This document shows, one piece after another, positions 37,561 through 50,400 of a stretch of 64,000 nt of DNA (positions are counted from its first letter, which is position 1; each line of letters starts with the position of its first letter). The notes under the pieces are model-generated. The model was not told the DNA's origin. It saw only the letters and a program-made list of their open reading frames with translations, and made no database searches. Both the position numbers and the translations under genes were made by a program. This DNA is from Ilyonectria destructans (Eukaryota; Ascomycota; Sordariomycetes; Hypocreales; Nectriaceae). The stretch covers positions 1,488,001-1,552,000 of the forward strand of contig JAHEWK010000009.1 in NCBI GenBank assembly GCA_020740775.1. The letters run 5' to 3'.

Positions 37561-40500
37561 TTTTAATTTTAGCAATCTTTTTTTATCTATATTTAGTGCT
37601 ATTAATAGAAGTTCTTTAGAAGGTATTATATATAGATAAGGTTTTTTACTGGTTTCTATTAGTTATTACTTTCTGAGTAGTTTTTCTATTTAATAAGATA
37701 TTCAGTTTTATTATTAACTTTATATATCTTAAGAATCTTCTTAACTTTATATTCCTCTAGTTTTTTAACTTCTATTTTATATTTTATTATTTTATTTTAA
37801 TGTTTTTTATAGTAAGAAGGACTATATCTCCCTTCTGAAAGGATAGTTTCTTTATCTATTTTTTATTATAATATTTTCTTATCTAATTTCTAATAAATTT
37901 AAGTTCAGTTTTTATTTCTTTATATAGGTTTTTTAGATTTTCTATTATAAGAATAGCCATAGGGATAATCTTTCCGTCTCTATCTATATAGTAGGTATTA
38001 GGAGTAAATCTAAAGTTAGTATATACTGGAGTGGTTTTTATGCTTTTATTTACTGCAGTATTATAGCTTAATTATACAGTTAGAAGCTTCTTAATTTAAT
38101 TATTCTATTTATAGTTAATATAGTATTAAAGGTACTATTTCAGTATTTAATTTATTTATTCTATTTATCTATTAACTTATATTTAATATACTATTATAAA
38201 TTAATAGTTTAATTCTAAATAGTCTATTAGTACTTATTAAAATTTAAAAGTAAACAGAGATTCTCTATTAAAGAGAATCTCTAAGGGTAGGCTATAAATA
38301 CTAATAATATATCTTAGGAAGATATAGGCAAACTGCTCTATATCTATTAATTTCTAGTAGGATATAAAATAGGAAAATTTTATAAGTCTATCTATAATAA
38401 TAAGAATATTATTAAATATAACTCCAGTTATAGAGTCTTTTAATAGAGGTAATTTAGTAATAAAATCTATAGTAATAGAATTCTATAGTTACTTAGTAAT
38501 TAGTAGGAGTTATAGTTTTCTATATAATTTATAGTATTAAGCTTTAGTTTTATTATATAGTAGGTATTATTTAGTAACTTTTTATATAATTTTCTTTATT
38601 TTAGGAAATTAGTATATTATTCTGACTTATTTAAGGGTTTTATTAACTTTCTAATATCTATATAGTGGAAGTTTATATACTTTCTGTATAAATTAGTATT
38701 ATAATTCTTTAGGAATTTATAATTTATCTATTTTTTTTATCTAGAGGTAGCTTATTATTATATTATTAAACCCAGATATAAAGTTTATTATTACTTATAA
38801 CAATATAGATATTTCCCAGTATTTTCTTATTTCTATTTATATATTTTAGATATTTCTTAATTATATACTGGAGTATATTCTATAGACTGTATATATTATA
38901 GGTTTTAGCAACTAGCTATTATAATATATTTATACTTCTATTATAGAGTCTATCTTCATACAGTTTTTATACTATCTAATACTAATATTAGTAAGGAATA
39001 ATAATATATCCATCTTAATATCTTATCTCTTCAGTATATCTATAAGCTTAATCTATAAAGTTCTATATAGATTTATTTCTGTGGATTATATTTAGATATT
39101 TAAGTTAAGGTTATATTTTTTATATACTTATAATATACTTCTACTTAAGGTATTTTTTAGTATTAAAATTAAAGATTTACTTATTTATTCTAAGCTTATT
39201 AGTATTAAAGTTATATTAGCAGCTAATAGTATTAGCTTATTTATTCTGTAATCTTTTTCTATAGATAATTATATAGTTAAATTCTAATAGATATTCAGTA
39301 TATTATAGTTATTATCTGCTAAGTTTTTATATAGTTATAAAGTATATAATATTCTTATAGTCTATATAGATCTTAATTTTATACTTACTTTTTTAAAGGT
39401 AGTATTAAAATTTCTTAAATAAGTTAATAATTATAAGAAATTCTTTATTATAGATAGAGTAGTAAAATTTAGTGCTATATATTTTATAGAAGAAGAAAGT
39501 AATAGAGTATAACAGTCTGTTATTATCTCTTTATTTAATTTTAATACCTTATATAAAATCCAATAAGTCTATCTTAAGTTTAATTTCTTATGTTAAATTA
39601 AAGGGTATTAGTATTAACTTACTTAGAATAAGATTCTTAATAGTATTATATACTTTCTCTATAGTAGTATTCTATTTAAAGTCTATTTCTTTTTAATAAG
39701 TTTAATAAGTAGTATAATATAACTACTAAAGTTCTTAAGGAATCTTTAGTAGTAATTAGTAAATCTAAAGAAAGACTATACTTTCTTAATATTTATTAGT
39801 TTTAGCTATTTATTAACTATAGTAATTTTCTTTAGATTTATTCTAATCTTATTATATAAGATAATATATCTAAGGAATTCTACTTCTAAGGTATAGAAGT
39901 TACTTTTTTCTAGTTTAACTAGTAGTTTTATATCTTAGAGTACTTATAGTATCTTATAGATATATTCTGTATATTCTTCTTTTAAGTTAGAGAAGATTAG
40001 AATATTATCTAGATAGTATATAATAAATATATCTAGATACTTATATAGTATATTATTAATTATTTATTAAAATATAGCTGATATATTTAGAAGTCTGAAG
40101 GATATAATAAGATATTTATAAAATCTGAATTTAGTTTAAAAGGCAGTTTTCTATTTATATTCTTCTTTAATATAGATAAAATTATATACTTCCTTTAGAT
40201 TTAATATGATAAATACCTTCTTACTATAGAGTTAATCCTTAAGCTTTATAATAAGGGGTAATAGAATTTAATCTTTAAGTATAATATTATTTAATTATTA
40301 GTAGTCTATAATAAATTAAAGCTTATTATTCTTTTTAGGAATAAATATAACTAAATATCTAGCTGATAACTTAAAGATCCTAATATATTCTTTCTGTAAT
40401 ATATCTTTAATATATTTTTTAAGTATATTAAATTATATTTTATTAAGATTAAAGATTTTATAAAATATAGATATTATTCTATCTTTTAGTATAATTTTAT

Positions 40501-40870
40501 AGTTCTATTAATTAAATTTAGGTAATTTTATTTTAAGTTTTTCTATAAAGAGCTTTTTATATATTTAATACTATACTGATATATTCTTAGGTTATTTTTC
40601 TTTAGGTATTTTCTTATAATTCTTAAGGTTTTTATTTATCTATATAAACTGTTATTAAAGATATCTAATTATTCTTTAGAGTTATATCTTTTTACTTTTT
40701 TAGTATTTGTATTATATTCCTTTTAGTGGTATTAAGATATCTATTATATCCTTATATAAATCCTTACTCTTACTATCTTTAGAAGTTAAAATTAGAGATT
40801 TTTTATCTTCTAAATTGCTATTATCTTTACTAGAGAGTATACTATTATAATTAATATATATCTAGTTAAT
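37561..40870 (-). mobile_element. Chromodomain Ty3/Gypsy copy B2, truncated at both ends
   Basis: Related to B1 but diverged beyond RIP differences. On the minus strand: reverse transcriptase with YLDN at 40004-40015 (strand IIYYLDNILIFS), RNase H at about 39340-39490, integrase around 38200, and a chromodomain at about 37610-37780 (EYLIK-stop-KNYSES, same Trp-to-stop as B1). The 5' side is cut at 40870 by the Gypsy A5 LTR and no LTR was found at the 3' side. No open frame. Confidence 0.75.
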
Positions 40871-41122
40871 TATAATAAGGCAGCAGGAAGCTAGCCTAAC
40901 AGTTAGAAAGAGATAGTTAGTTAGCTAATAAGCTGACTGACTAAATAGTAAAATCTTTATACTTAAATAAATAGTAAAATCTTTATAATTAAATAGTATA
41001 ACCCCTTAAATTAAAAAAAGAAATAAACTTTAATTTTATTATTATTTAGAATATATCTTTTTACTATCTAATTATTATTATTAAATTCCTTATAAATTAT
41101 AATAATATATATTAGTATTATA
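40871..41122 (+). repeat. 5' LTR of Gypsy A5
   Basis: 252 bp, begins TATAATAAGGCAGCAGGAAG and ends GTATTATA; reverse complement of the 30425-30675 LTR. Confidence 0.8.
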
Positions 41123-44100
41123 TTTTAAAGCTTCTCTTATAGTTATTTAAATTATAAAAATAGTATTAAAGTATATCTATAAAAAAATAATTATAAATTT
41201 AATATCTCTAATAATATTTATCTTTAGGAAATCTCCAATCTATAAGAAACTTAAAAAGAATTTAAAAGAAATATTTATAATTTCTATTAATAGAAGTCCT
41301 TTTAGTTATAAATTGAAAAAAAAAAATAAGGAATTTTTAGACTCTAAATTTAAATCTAAAAATCTATATAACTACTAATATAAATTTCTATTAAAAAGTT
41401 TATTAATATAGAGATTATATAAATTAAGAAATTATAAAAATAAAATAAAATTTAAGCTAAATTTAAAAAAAATTAAAATAAAACTAGCTAAAAACTCTTT
41501 AAGATAATTTTAATTTTATATTTTTTTTTAAAAAAAAATAATAGAGAAATTATAATTTTATTTTTAAATTAAATTTAAGATTAAAAATATTATACTTCTT
41601 AAGATTCTAATTATAATTTAAAAATAATTTAAATAGCTATAGAAAATAGAGTAAGTTTTTATAGAAATATTAAGAATCTATTATTTAAATAGTTAGAAGA
41701 TTCTTAAGATATTAAATAATATAAAATCTAAAGGCTAAATCTATTAATTTTAATATTTTAATATCTAAAATATTACTATAGCTAAGTTTCTTTAAAATAA
41801 TTAGAATAAATTTAAAAAATAGATAGAAGAATTAATAAAAAACTCTAATAACTATATAATTAATAGTATATATAAGCTAAAGGCAGTTAAATAATAAAAA
41901 AATTAATCTCTATATAACTTCTATATATATTTTAATTCCCTTAAGAAATATAATTTTATAATTAATAATAAATATTAAACTGATTATTTTCTTATTAAAT
42001 TATAATTTAGCCTCTAAAAGATTATTCTTCTTTAGAATAAAATTTAAATTCTAAAGAAATAAAAAGAAATAATAATTTTTATTATTAGAATTTAAAATAC
42101 TAAATATAAATATATTAAAAAGAAATAGCTAAATTAAAATAATATAAAGTAACCCCTTAAGTTTATAAGAAAATCTAATAAATATTTCCTTTTTATTAAA
42201 AGTTATTATAATAATTAAAATAATTAATAGAGAAATAACTTTAATTTAAAAAGAAAAAATAAGAATCTAAAGAACTATAATAGTAATATTTTAAAGTACT
42301 ATATTTATAATAGTAAGAAGTATTTTATATTAAAATATTCTAAAAATAATATTTTTTTAATTAAAATATATAGCTTAATAGAGACTAATAAATTAATTCT
42401 TAAAGTTAAATTTTAAATAACTGCTAAAATTATAATTAGATATAAAGAATCTATTAAAATTAATAGAATTTTAAATTTAAAAGTAGAAATAGATTCTATT
42501 AGTAATAGGCTAATAGTTTATCTATATCTCTAAAAGAAAAAGATTTAAATTCTAAATCTAAAGACTATTAGAGAGTATAAAATCTAAATAAAATAAATAT
42601 AAATTATCCCTCTTAATATAATAGATATATAGAGTTAGATTAAAATTTTTATTTAGATACTAATTAAAGTTAAAAGGAATTTAATTCTCCTTAAGAGTTT
42701 CTTACTACTATTAATATTAATCTTAAGAAATCTAACTATTTATTAAAATCTAATAAATTAAATATAGATATTTAAGATATTTTAAGCTAGCTTAAAAACT
42801 ATTTTTAAATATAAATTTAAATAGCTATATAAGAATATAGTAAAAATTTATAGAATTACAGTTTTAAATAAGTTTTTTTAAATCTCTAATAATAATCTTT
42901 TAAATAAAAAGAAAATTCTAATTTATTTTTTAAATTTTTAAATTATTAAGATATTTTTTTTAGCTAAAAGCTTTAATATTTTATCTCTTTATTAAATTAT
43001 AGATTATAATATTAAGCTACTTTTTAATAAGAAATCTTCTTTTAGATTAATATACTCTCTATTTCTAAAGAAGCTATAGACTCTTTAAGAATATATTAAA
43101 AAGAATCTAATTAATAGCTATATTTATTTCTTTAAAAGTCTAATAGATATTTCTATACTATTTATACTAAAATTAAATAAAAAATTAAAATTCTATATAA
43201 ATTACTAAAAATTAAATATTATTATTAAAAATAATTAATATTTTTTACTTTAAATAATAGAAATTATAAATTATATTAAAAATATAAAATTCTTATTAAA
43301 AATTAATATTAAAAATATCTATTATTATATATATATTTAAAATAATAATAAGTAGAAAATAGTATTTTATACCTAATATAGCTACTTTAAGTATTTAATA
43401 ATATTATTTAAATTTATTAATATTTCTACTATATTTTAAAATTATATTTATTAGATTCTATAGAGTCTATTAGATACTATCTATATAGTTTACTTAAATA
43501 ATATTCTTATTTTTTTAAGAGATTAGAATTTCTATATAAAATATCTTTAGTAAGTATTTAATTAATTCTATAAAATTAAATTTTTTACTAAATAATTTAA
43601 ATACTTTTTTTACTAATAATAAATAGAATATCTTAAATTTTTTTTTTTAATAAAAAGATATTAATAGATTCTAAAAGAATTTAAATAATAGCTAAATAAA
43701 AAGAATTTAAAATCTTTTAAAAAATTTAAATATTTTTAGAATTTTAGAATTTCTATTATAGATTTATCTATAGATATTTAGAAATTACTATATTCTTAAG
43801 TAGATTACTAAAAAGAAGTATAAATAAAAAGAAATTAATATATATTTTATTAAATAAAATTTAAAAAGAAGTATTTTACTAGCTTATTTAAGCTTTTTAA
43901 AAAGTATTATTTTTAAAATACTATAATCTATCTCTTTTTATCTACTTAAAGATTAATATTTTTAAATTTATAATAATTAAAATTACTTTTTAATTTAATA
44001 AATAAAAATTATATTATCTTTTTATCTTCTAATTATAAAAATTTAAAAAATCTATATTAGAATATAATATTTTAAATTAGAAATTAATAGCTATTATAGA

Positions 44101-47034
44101 GTTATTTAAATATTAATAATACTATTTTAAAAAGATTATAATTTCTATTAAGATTTTAAGTAATTATTTTAATTTATAAAATTTTATAAAAACTTTTAGA
44201 TTTAATAGTAAGTAGATTATATAGTATATCTACCTTATATTCTATAATTTTATAATAAAATATAGATTTAAAAAGATAAATCCAGCAGATAGTCTATTAA
44301 GATAGTCTGAATTTAAAAATAAAAAGCCTTTAAATATTAAACTACTTAATTAATTAAAATATTAATTAGCTAAAATTAAAATAATTTATATTCTAAAAAA
44401 TAAAAAGAATTCTAATTAAATAAAATAAAAAACCTAAAATTAGAAGGATATTAATATAAATAAAAAAGATTTATCTATTAATCCTCTAGAGAGTATACTA
44501 AAAAAGCTAACTTTAAAAGATTAAATTTATTAGGCCTAAAAGAAAATAGAATATAAGCTATCTATCTTCCTTCTAATAGCTAAAAAGACTATATTTTAAA
44601 AAGAAGTCTATAAGACTATAATATTCTATCTAATTATAAAGTTAATTTAATTTCTTTAAAATAAAAACCTAAAGATATAATATTAAAAGAGAAGTAACTT
44701 TATAATAATTACTAAAAAGAGTAAATTCTAATCTTTTAGAAATAAATTACTCTACTATAAATAATAGTTATTTATTCTAAATAAAAAATCTATAAAGTAT
44801 ATTCTTCTATAGTTATACTATAATAATCTATTTACTGGCTATTTTAAGATTAAAAGAATCTAAATTCTTCTTTAAAGATATTTCTACTAAATAAAAATAG
44901 ATAAGAATATTAAAGACTGAATATAGATCTATATAGTTTATTAAAGGGCTATAGTAAAATAATATAAGCCCTATAGTAAGCTTATATTACTTTTAATATC
45001 AGACTAACTCTAATAAGAGATTTTAATAGATTTTATTATTAGACTCCTACTAATATAGTAAAAAAATAAAAAGATTAATATAATTTTAATAATAATTAAC
45101 TAATATATAAAATATATAGTATTTCTTTCTATTTAAATAATAATTAATATAGTAAAGCTAGTAGAATTCTTCTATAATAAGATTAAATTAAGATATAGAT
45201 CCCCTAGGGGAATTATAAATAATAGAGGCTTAATTTTTATAAATAACTTTTAATCTAAATTATACTACTAAAGTAATATTAAAAGATATCTATTAATAAT
45301 ATTTTATCTATAAACTAATAGATAAATAGAAAAAATAAATTAAATATTAAAATATTACTTAAAATATTTTATTAATAAATAATAAAGCAATTAAGTAGTA
45401 TTACTATAATTAGTATAATATATATATAATAATACTAAAAATAATATAATAGAATTTACTTTTCTTAAAGCTTTAATAGGCTATTTTTTTAATTTAGATC
45501 TATATATTAAAAATAATATATTTAGAAGGGGGATACTAAAGGCTAATATAAAAGTATATTATCTTAAGAAGTTATATAAATAACTTAAAGACTATTAGAA
45601 AAAAGCTATAAAGAGATAGATAGATAATTATAATAACTAATATAAGGATATTTCCCTTTTAATTAGCAGTTTAATTAGTTTTATAATAAAAAACCTTAAT
45701 ATTAAGAAAGAGAAATATAAATTAATATTAAAATAAATTAATTTATTTTAAATTCTTAAGAAAATTAAACTATAAGCCTATTAATTAATACTCTTAAATA
45801 AATATAGTTATATTTATAATATATTCTATATTAATCTCCTAAAGCTTTAATATCTTAGAAATTAAAATTAATTTAAATTACTATTAATTTTAAATCTTAA
45901 AAAAGCTAATTTTTAATAGAAAGTTAAAAAAATAATAATAAATAATAAAAATAAAATATAATCTATTTTCTAATTAAATAGAAAGATTAGCTTTTAAAAT
46001 ATAATTAGTAAATTATAGAGAATAATATAAAAAATATATAAGAATAAATTAAAAAGATTAATAGATATATAATTACTATTAGAATCCTCCTCCTTTAGAA
46101 GTAAAAAAGCTATAAACTTTTTACTAAATAAATTATTATTATCTTCTATAGATCTTCTAATAGAAATAGATTAAAATTTAACTATAGAAATCTAAAGGTA
46201 AATCTTAATAGAGAAATACTTCTTAATATATAGAAGAATTTAATTATAAATTAAATTTTCTATATAGACCTTAAAAGTAATATATTTAATTAAATAGTAA
46301 AAAGCAGTTTTTACTATAATTTAAATAGAAAACTCTATATCTAATATAACTAGCTGGAGTTATATTTAATTAATTTAATATAAGATTTTATTTAAGGTAT
46401 TCTTTTAAAATAAGATATTAATAATATATTTTTAATTAAAAAAAAAAGCTATATTTATAAATTAATTAATAGAATCTAAAGATTTATCTATACTTAAAGT
46501 AATATAATAAAAAGTAATTAAAATCTTATATTAAAATTAAGCTACTTAAATAAAAATATTAATAAACTTCTAATTAATATCTAAAAGATAAATAATATAT
46601 ATTAAAGTAGTCTATATAGTTTCTTTTAACTTAAAATAATAAGAATAAATTTTCTTAATAGAATAAAAAATTTTAAATAGAAAAATTATAATTTAAATAA
46701 TTTTATTTTATAAGTAAATTAAAAAGAAAAAATAAATATTAAAGCTATTAGCTTAATCTAAAAGTTAGTAGGTAAATAAATAGAAAGTATTTAAATTAAA
46801 AATATCTCTTTTTATTATTATAGTAATATTATTTTAATTAGTAATTAAAATAGTTAGAAAGAGAAAGAACTTATAGTTTATTTATAGCCTTAAAAATAAT
46901 ATAGTAGTAATAGTAACTAAAAATAGTATTATTATATAGATAGAGAATTACCTTTAAATTAAAATAGATTTAATTTATAAAGATTTTAATTTAATTATAA
47001 TAATTTAGCTATAAGATAGAATAAAAATAGAATA

Positions 47035-47080
47035 TGCCTTGAGGAACGAAAGGTTTATGCCTTGAGGAACGAAAGGTTTA
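47035..47080. repeat. Tandem 23-bp terminal repeat at the Helitron end
   Basis: Two exact copies (47035-47057 and 47058-47080) that begin tgccttgaggaacgaaaggt. Their core ccttgaggaacgaa is found inverted at 56223-56236 near the other end. Confidence 0.9.
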
Positions 47081-47195
47081 TTTGCCGCGCGGCCCCACCC
47101 CCCTCCTTCCCGCCGCCCTGCCCGGCTTGGGGGTTAAGGAGGCCGGAGGTGGATCACGTGAAAATCATGTGATATCTCCCTTCTGATTGGAAGAA

Positions 47196-47219
47196 AGTCA
47201 GCTGATATATCAGCTGACT
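47196..47219. repeat. Perfect 24-bp palindrome near the Helitron end
   Basis: agtcagctgata followed by tatcagctgact, with no spacer. It lies about 160 bp inside the 3' terminus (minus orientation), where a rolling-circle element may carry a hairpin that ends transfer. Confidence 0.8.
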
Positions 47220-47377
47220 CTCTAGATGTTAAAGGTATCTCCCTTTATCGTAGTGATCATTATTATCGGTCTCTTTATTACTGACGACGTCACCTATCGT
47301 CATCGCTGATAGAGCTCTTATGATAATGCATTGTGTTGCGGGAGCCGCCGTAGATCGCTTCTACCTGCCTGCCGTAA

Positions 47378-47402
47378 CCCCCCCCCCCCCCCCCCCCCCC
47401 CC
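47378..47402. repeat. Run of about 25 C residues
   Basis: An uninterrupted poly-C tract just beyond the end of the RepHel frame. Its exact length is uncertain because homopolymers are error-prone in sequencing. Confidence 0.8.
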
Positions 47403-47416
47403 TTCCTTATCTAGCA

Positions 47417-50400
47417 TCAAGCCAGCTGCCTCTAGTAGCCCGGCCCTCTATCCTCTGTATACCACTCTAGCGCTTGCTGGACTGTCGCCTTGCTGAGCGA
47501 GATCAGCCGGCCTTCGGCCTCAGCTATCGCCTCGGGGATCCTATTCCCTATAAAATCATACTCTTACGCCTCCGACAGCAGCATAATATTATCTAGCGTA
47601 CGGCATCTCGATAGCTATACATATAGGCTATAGGGGTCGTATGCGCTAGGCACTATGTATGTCTGGCCCTGACTTATTATCTTTATCGTCGTCGTCCCTT
47701 GCAGCTTGAGGGCCATACGATCTAGTGTCTGTCCCTAGACCTTATAGTCAGTGCACATAAAGGCCGCTATATAGGGCAGCCCCTTCCGCGAGACCTCATA
47801 CTGCTGCTAGGGCTGCTGCCATACCGGATTGATCTTAATGCTTACTGGCGCCAGTAGGATTATCCCCTGGGGTATATCGACGAACCGAAATGCCTTCGTC
47901 GTCTCCAAGGCCAGAATAATACCGGCAGGCAGGCTAAAATACAGGATAACCTCCTCTGAAATAGAATAGCCTGGGAAGGCCTGGTTAAGGACAATATCTA
48001 CTGCTATATAGCTGGCGCCATTAATAAGCTTTAGGCCCTAATAGGTATTTCTAATAATAATAACTAGTATTCTAAGAATATATATAAAAATAGCAGGAAT
48101 CTAAATTATACTATTATCTCCTAGGCTTATTATTATTACTGCCTCTATATTTAATAGCCCTATATCCTTCTATCTATACTTAGATATAAAAATCCTTATT
48201 AGTATCTATTACTGCTGCTAAAAAGTAATAGCACCTTCTATATTAAGATTCCAGCAGTTCCAGTTTAACAGCATCACTACTATAATACCTATATTCTAAG
48301 GGATCTATTGCCCCAGCTGGAAGTAGCAGCAATTAAGCTGCTATATATCAGCTATATCTTACAACCTATTTCAGATCCACCCTAACAGCCCTTACAGCTT
48401 AAGGTTGCTAGCAGCCCAGACCTACTCGTCTAGTATAATAACTATCATAAACCTAAGCCATAACATATAGGCTATATTATACTTACAATACTATTCAGGC
48501 TTAAAGAAGGAATCTACTGCCTATAGTATAGCCGCACTTAGCAGCAGCATCAACTTCTCAAGCACCGGCCGGAACTAGTAGAAGTCGCCACAGAACAGTA
48601 CAATAGGAATACCCCCAAAGGCCTCAGCTAATCCCCACAGCCAGCCAAGCTAGTCATTAACAAGGTAGAGTATACAGGCCCCCAGCATACTAACCTCGTC
48701 GATCATAAGCACCAGCTTTTCCTGCCAAGCCGACCTTAGTGGGCCGCTTATAAAGCAATCCTGACTTCCTTAAGATAACAACTAAAAGCCGTCGACCTAG
48801 GCCCCGCCGAGGCTCCACCCTGGCCTCTACAGTATCGTAACGCTAAACTTACAGGCAGAGTGGATAGTAATACTATAGATCTATACTGCTGCCGTCCCAG
48901 ATGTTACTATTACTAAGAGTCGATATAAAATACCCCTTCTGGCGAAGAGAGCAATAATAACCTCAATTATACGGGACTTATCTATACTACCCTTACCGCT
49001 AAGGAACTAATAGAGCTGCTAAGGCCTAGGCCTGCTATTGCTATAGCTGTAGCCTTCTTCAGTATTAAGTTAGCAGCAGAGTAATAGTAGGGCAATAGCC
49101 TGATGCCTATTAAGCTTATACTCTACTGCCAGCTGCTTGCCTGTATGGAAAAATATCGCCAGAGGGCCTATTTCTATACTTGCCGTAGGCGCTGCTAGTA
49201 GAAGCCTTACTGCTACGTCAAGCTCGGCGGCTGTTACGTTAAGGGCCTGCTTGCCGAGCCCTATAAGGGCCTCTGCTATAGCTGTCATACGCCCTGCGTT
49301 ATTAACTGCGGCCTCCGTTGCGCCCAGTTGCTATATCCCCTGGATCCGTTGCTCGACTTCACGAGACGCACTGGCCTGCTGGTATTTAATCGTTCGAACC
49401 TGCCTCGGGCCTGGGGCTGGGCCTGGGGCTGGGGCTGGGGCTTGGGCTTGCACGCCCGTACACGGAGGCGTCGGCAACACAGGCACTATTGCCTCAGGTA
49501 GTACCTTAACTGATAGCTCAGGTGCCTCTCGGAATATCTGCAGTTACTATAACATCCCGCTGACCTCAACAGAGCTAGCAGTAACTTAATAGTCAGCGCA
49601 AGCAACTTACAGAACATCAATCAGCCGCTCGACCTATATTATATTATCCGCCTGAAATACCCCACTGCCAGCAGCAGCATTAGGTATGCTCTTGTCGGCA
49701 CTATTAAGCATAACCTCAACTTCGGCAGACATAGCGCCCCACTGCTTAGCATCCCTCTTGGCATCTTCAGTAGAGCGCTATAGCAGCTGGATATTATCGA
49801 CTATACCCCCAATCCTCGGGGCAAGCCCACCCCTTAGTAATGCCCAGATATTATTAATCTCCCCTATATCCCTCTCTAGAAAGAGCTCCTATAGGATAAA
49901 GAGGCCAAGATACTGTATAGCTGCCCTATAAAACTGTAACCCTTCTTCCTCTATAGTATTAAAGTCTATATTAAGATAGCTATTAAGGCTGACTGTAGTA
50001 TACTCACTTATCTTCTTCTGTAAGATCTACATCTATTAACTAGATAGGCCCCAATCGGTATTAAATGTAATAGTAAGGTTATATTGCTGGGACTATATAG
50101 CTTTTCTCTAGACTTAAATTAAGGTTATATAGTTATAGAGGCAGAGATACCAGAGGAGGGGCCCGCAATATAGATATATATCTATTAGTATAATCTGCCT
50201 TCTGCCTTCTTCTATAATAATAGCTTCCCTAGCTTTATTATCTATACTGCCAATACCACTAATAGCCTAAAGATATAGCTACTACTTTAAGAGGTACTAA
50301 TAAAGCCAGTTTATATTTAAGTATATCTACTAATTATTATAAGAAAACTCTACTAGATACCCTAGGAGGTATATAATAACCTCAATCTATAAGATAGAGT

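Noticed and set aside
49137..49589. 150-codon plus-strand frame in the Helitron.
   Set aside because: The minus strand here carries the RepHel reading (HTGKQLAVEYKLNRHQAIAL leading into the P-loop), so the plus frame is a shadow.
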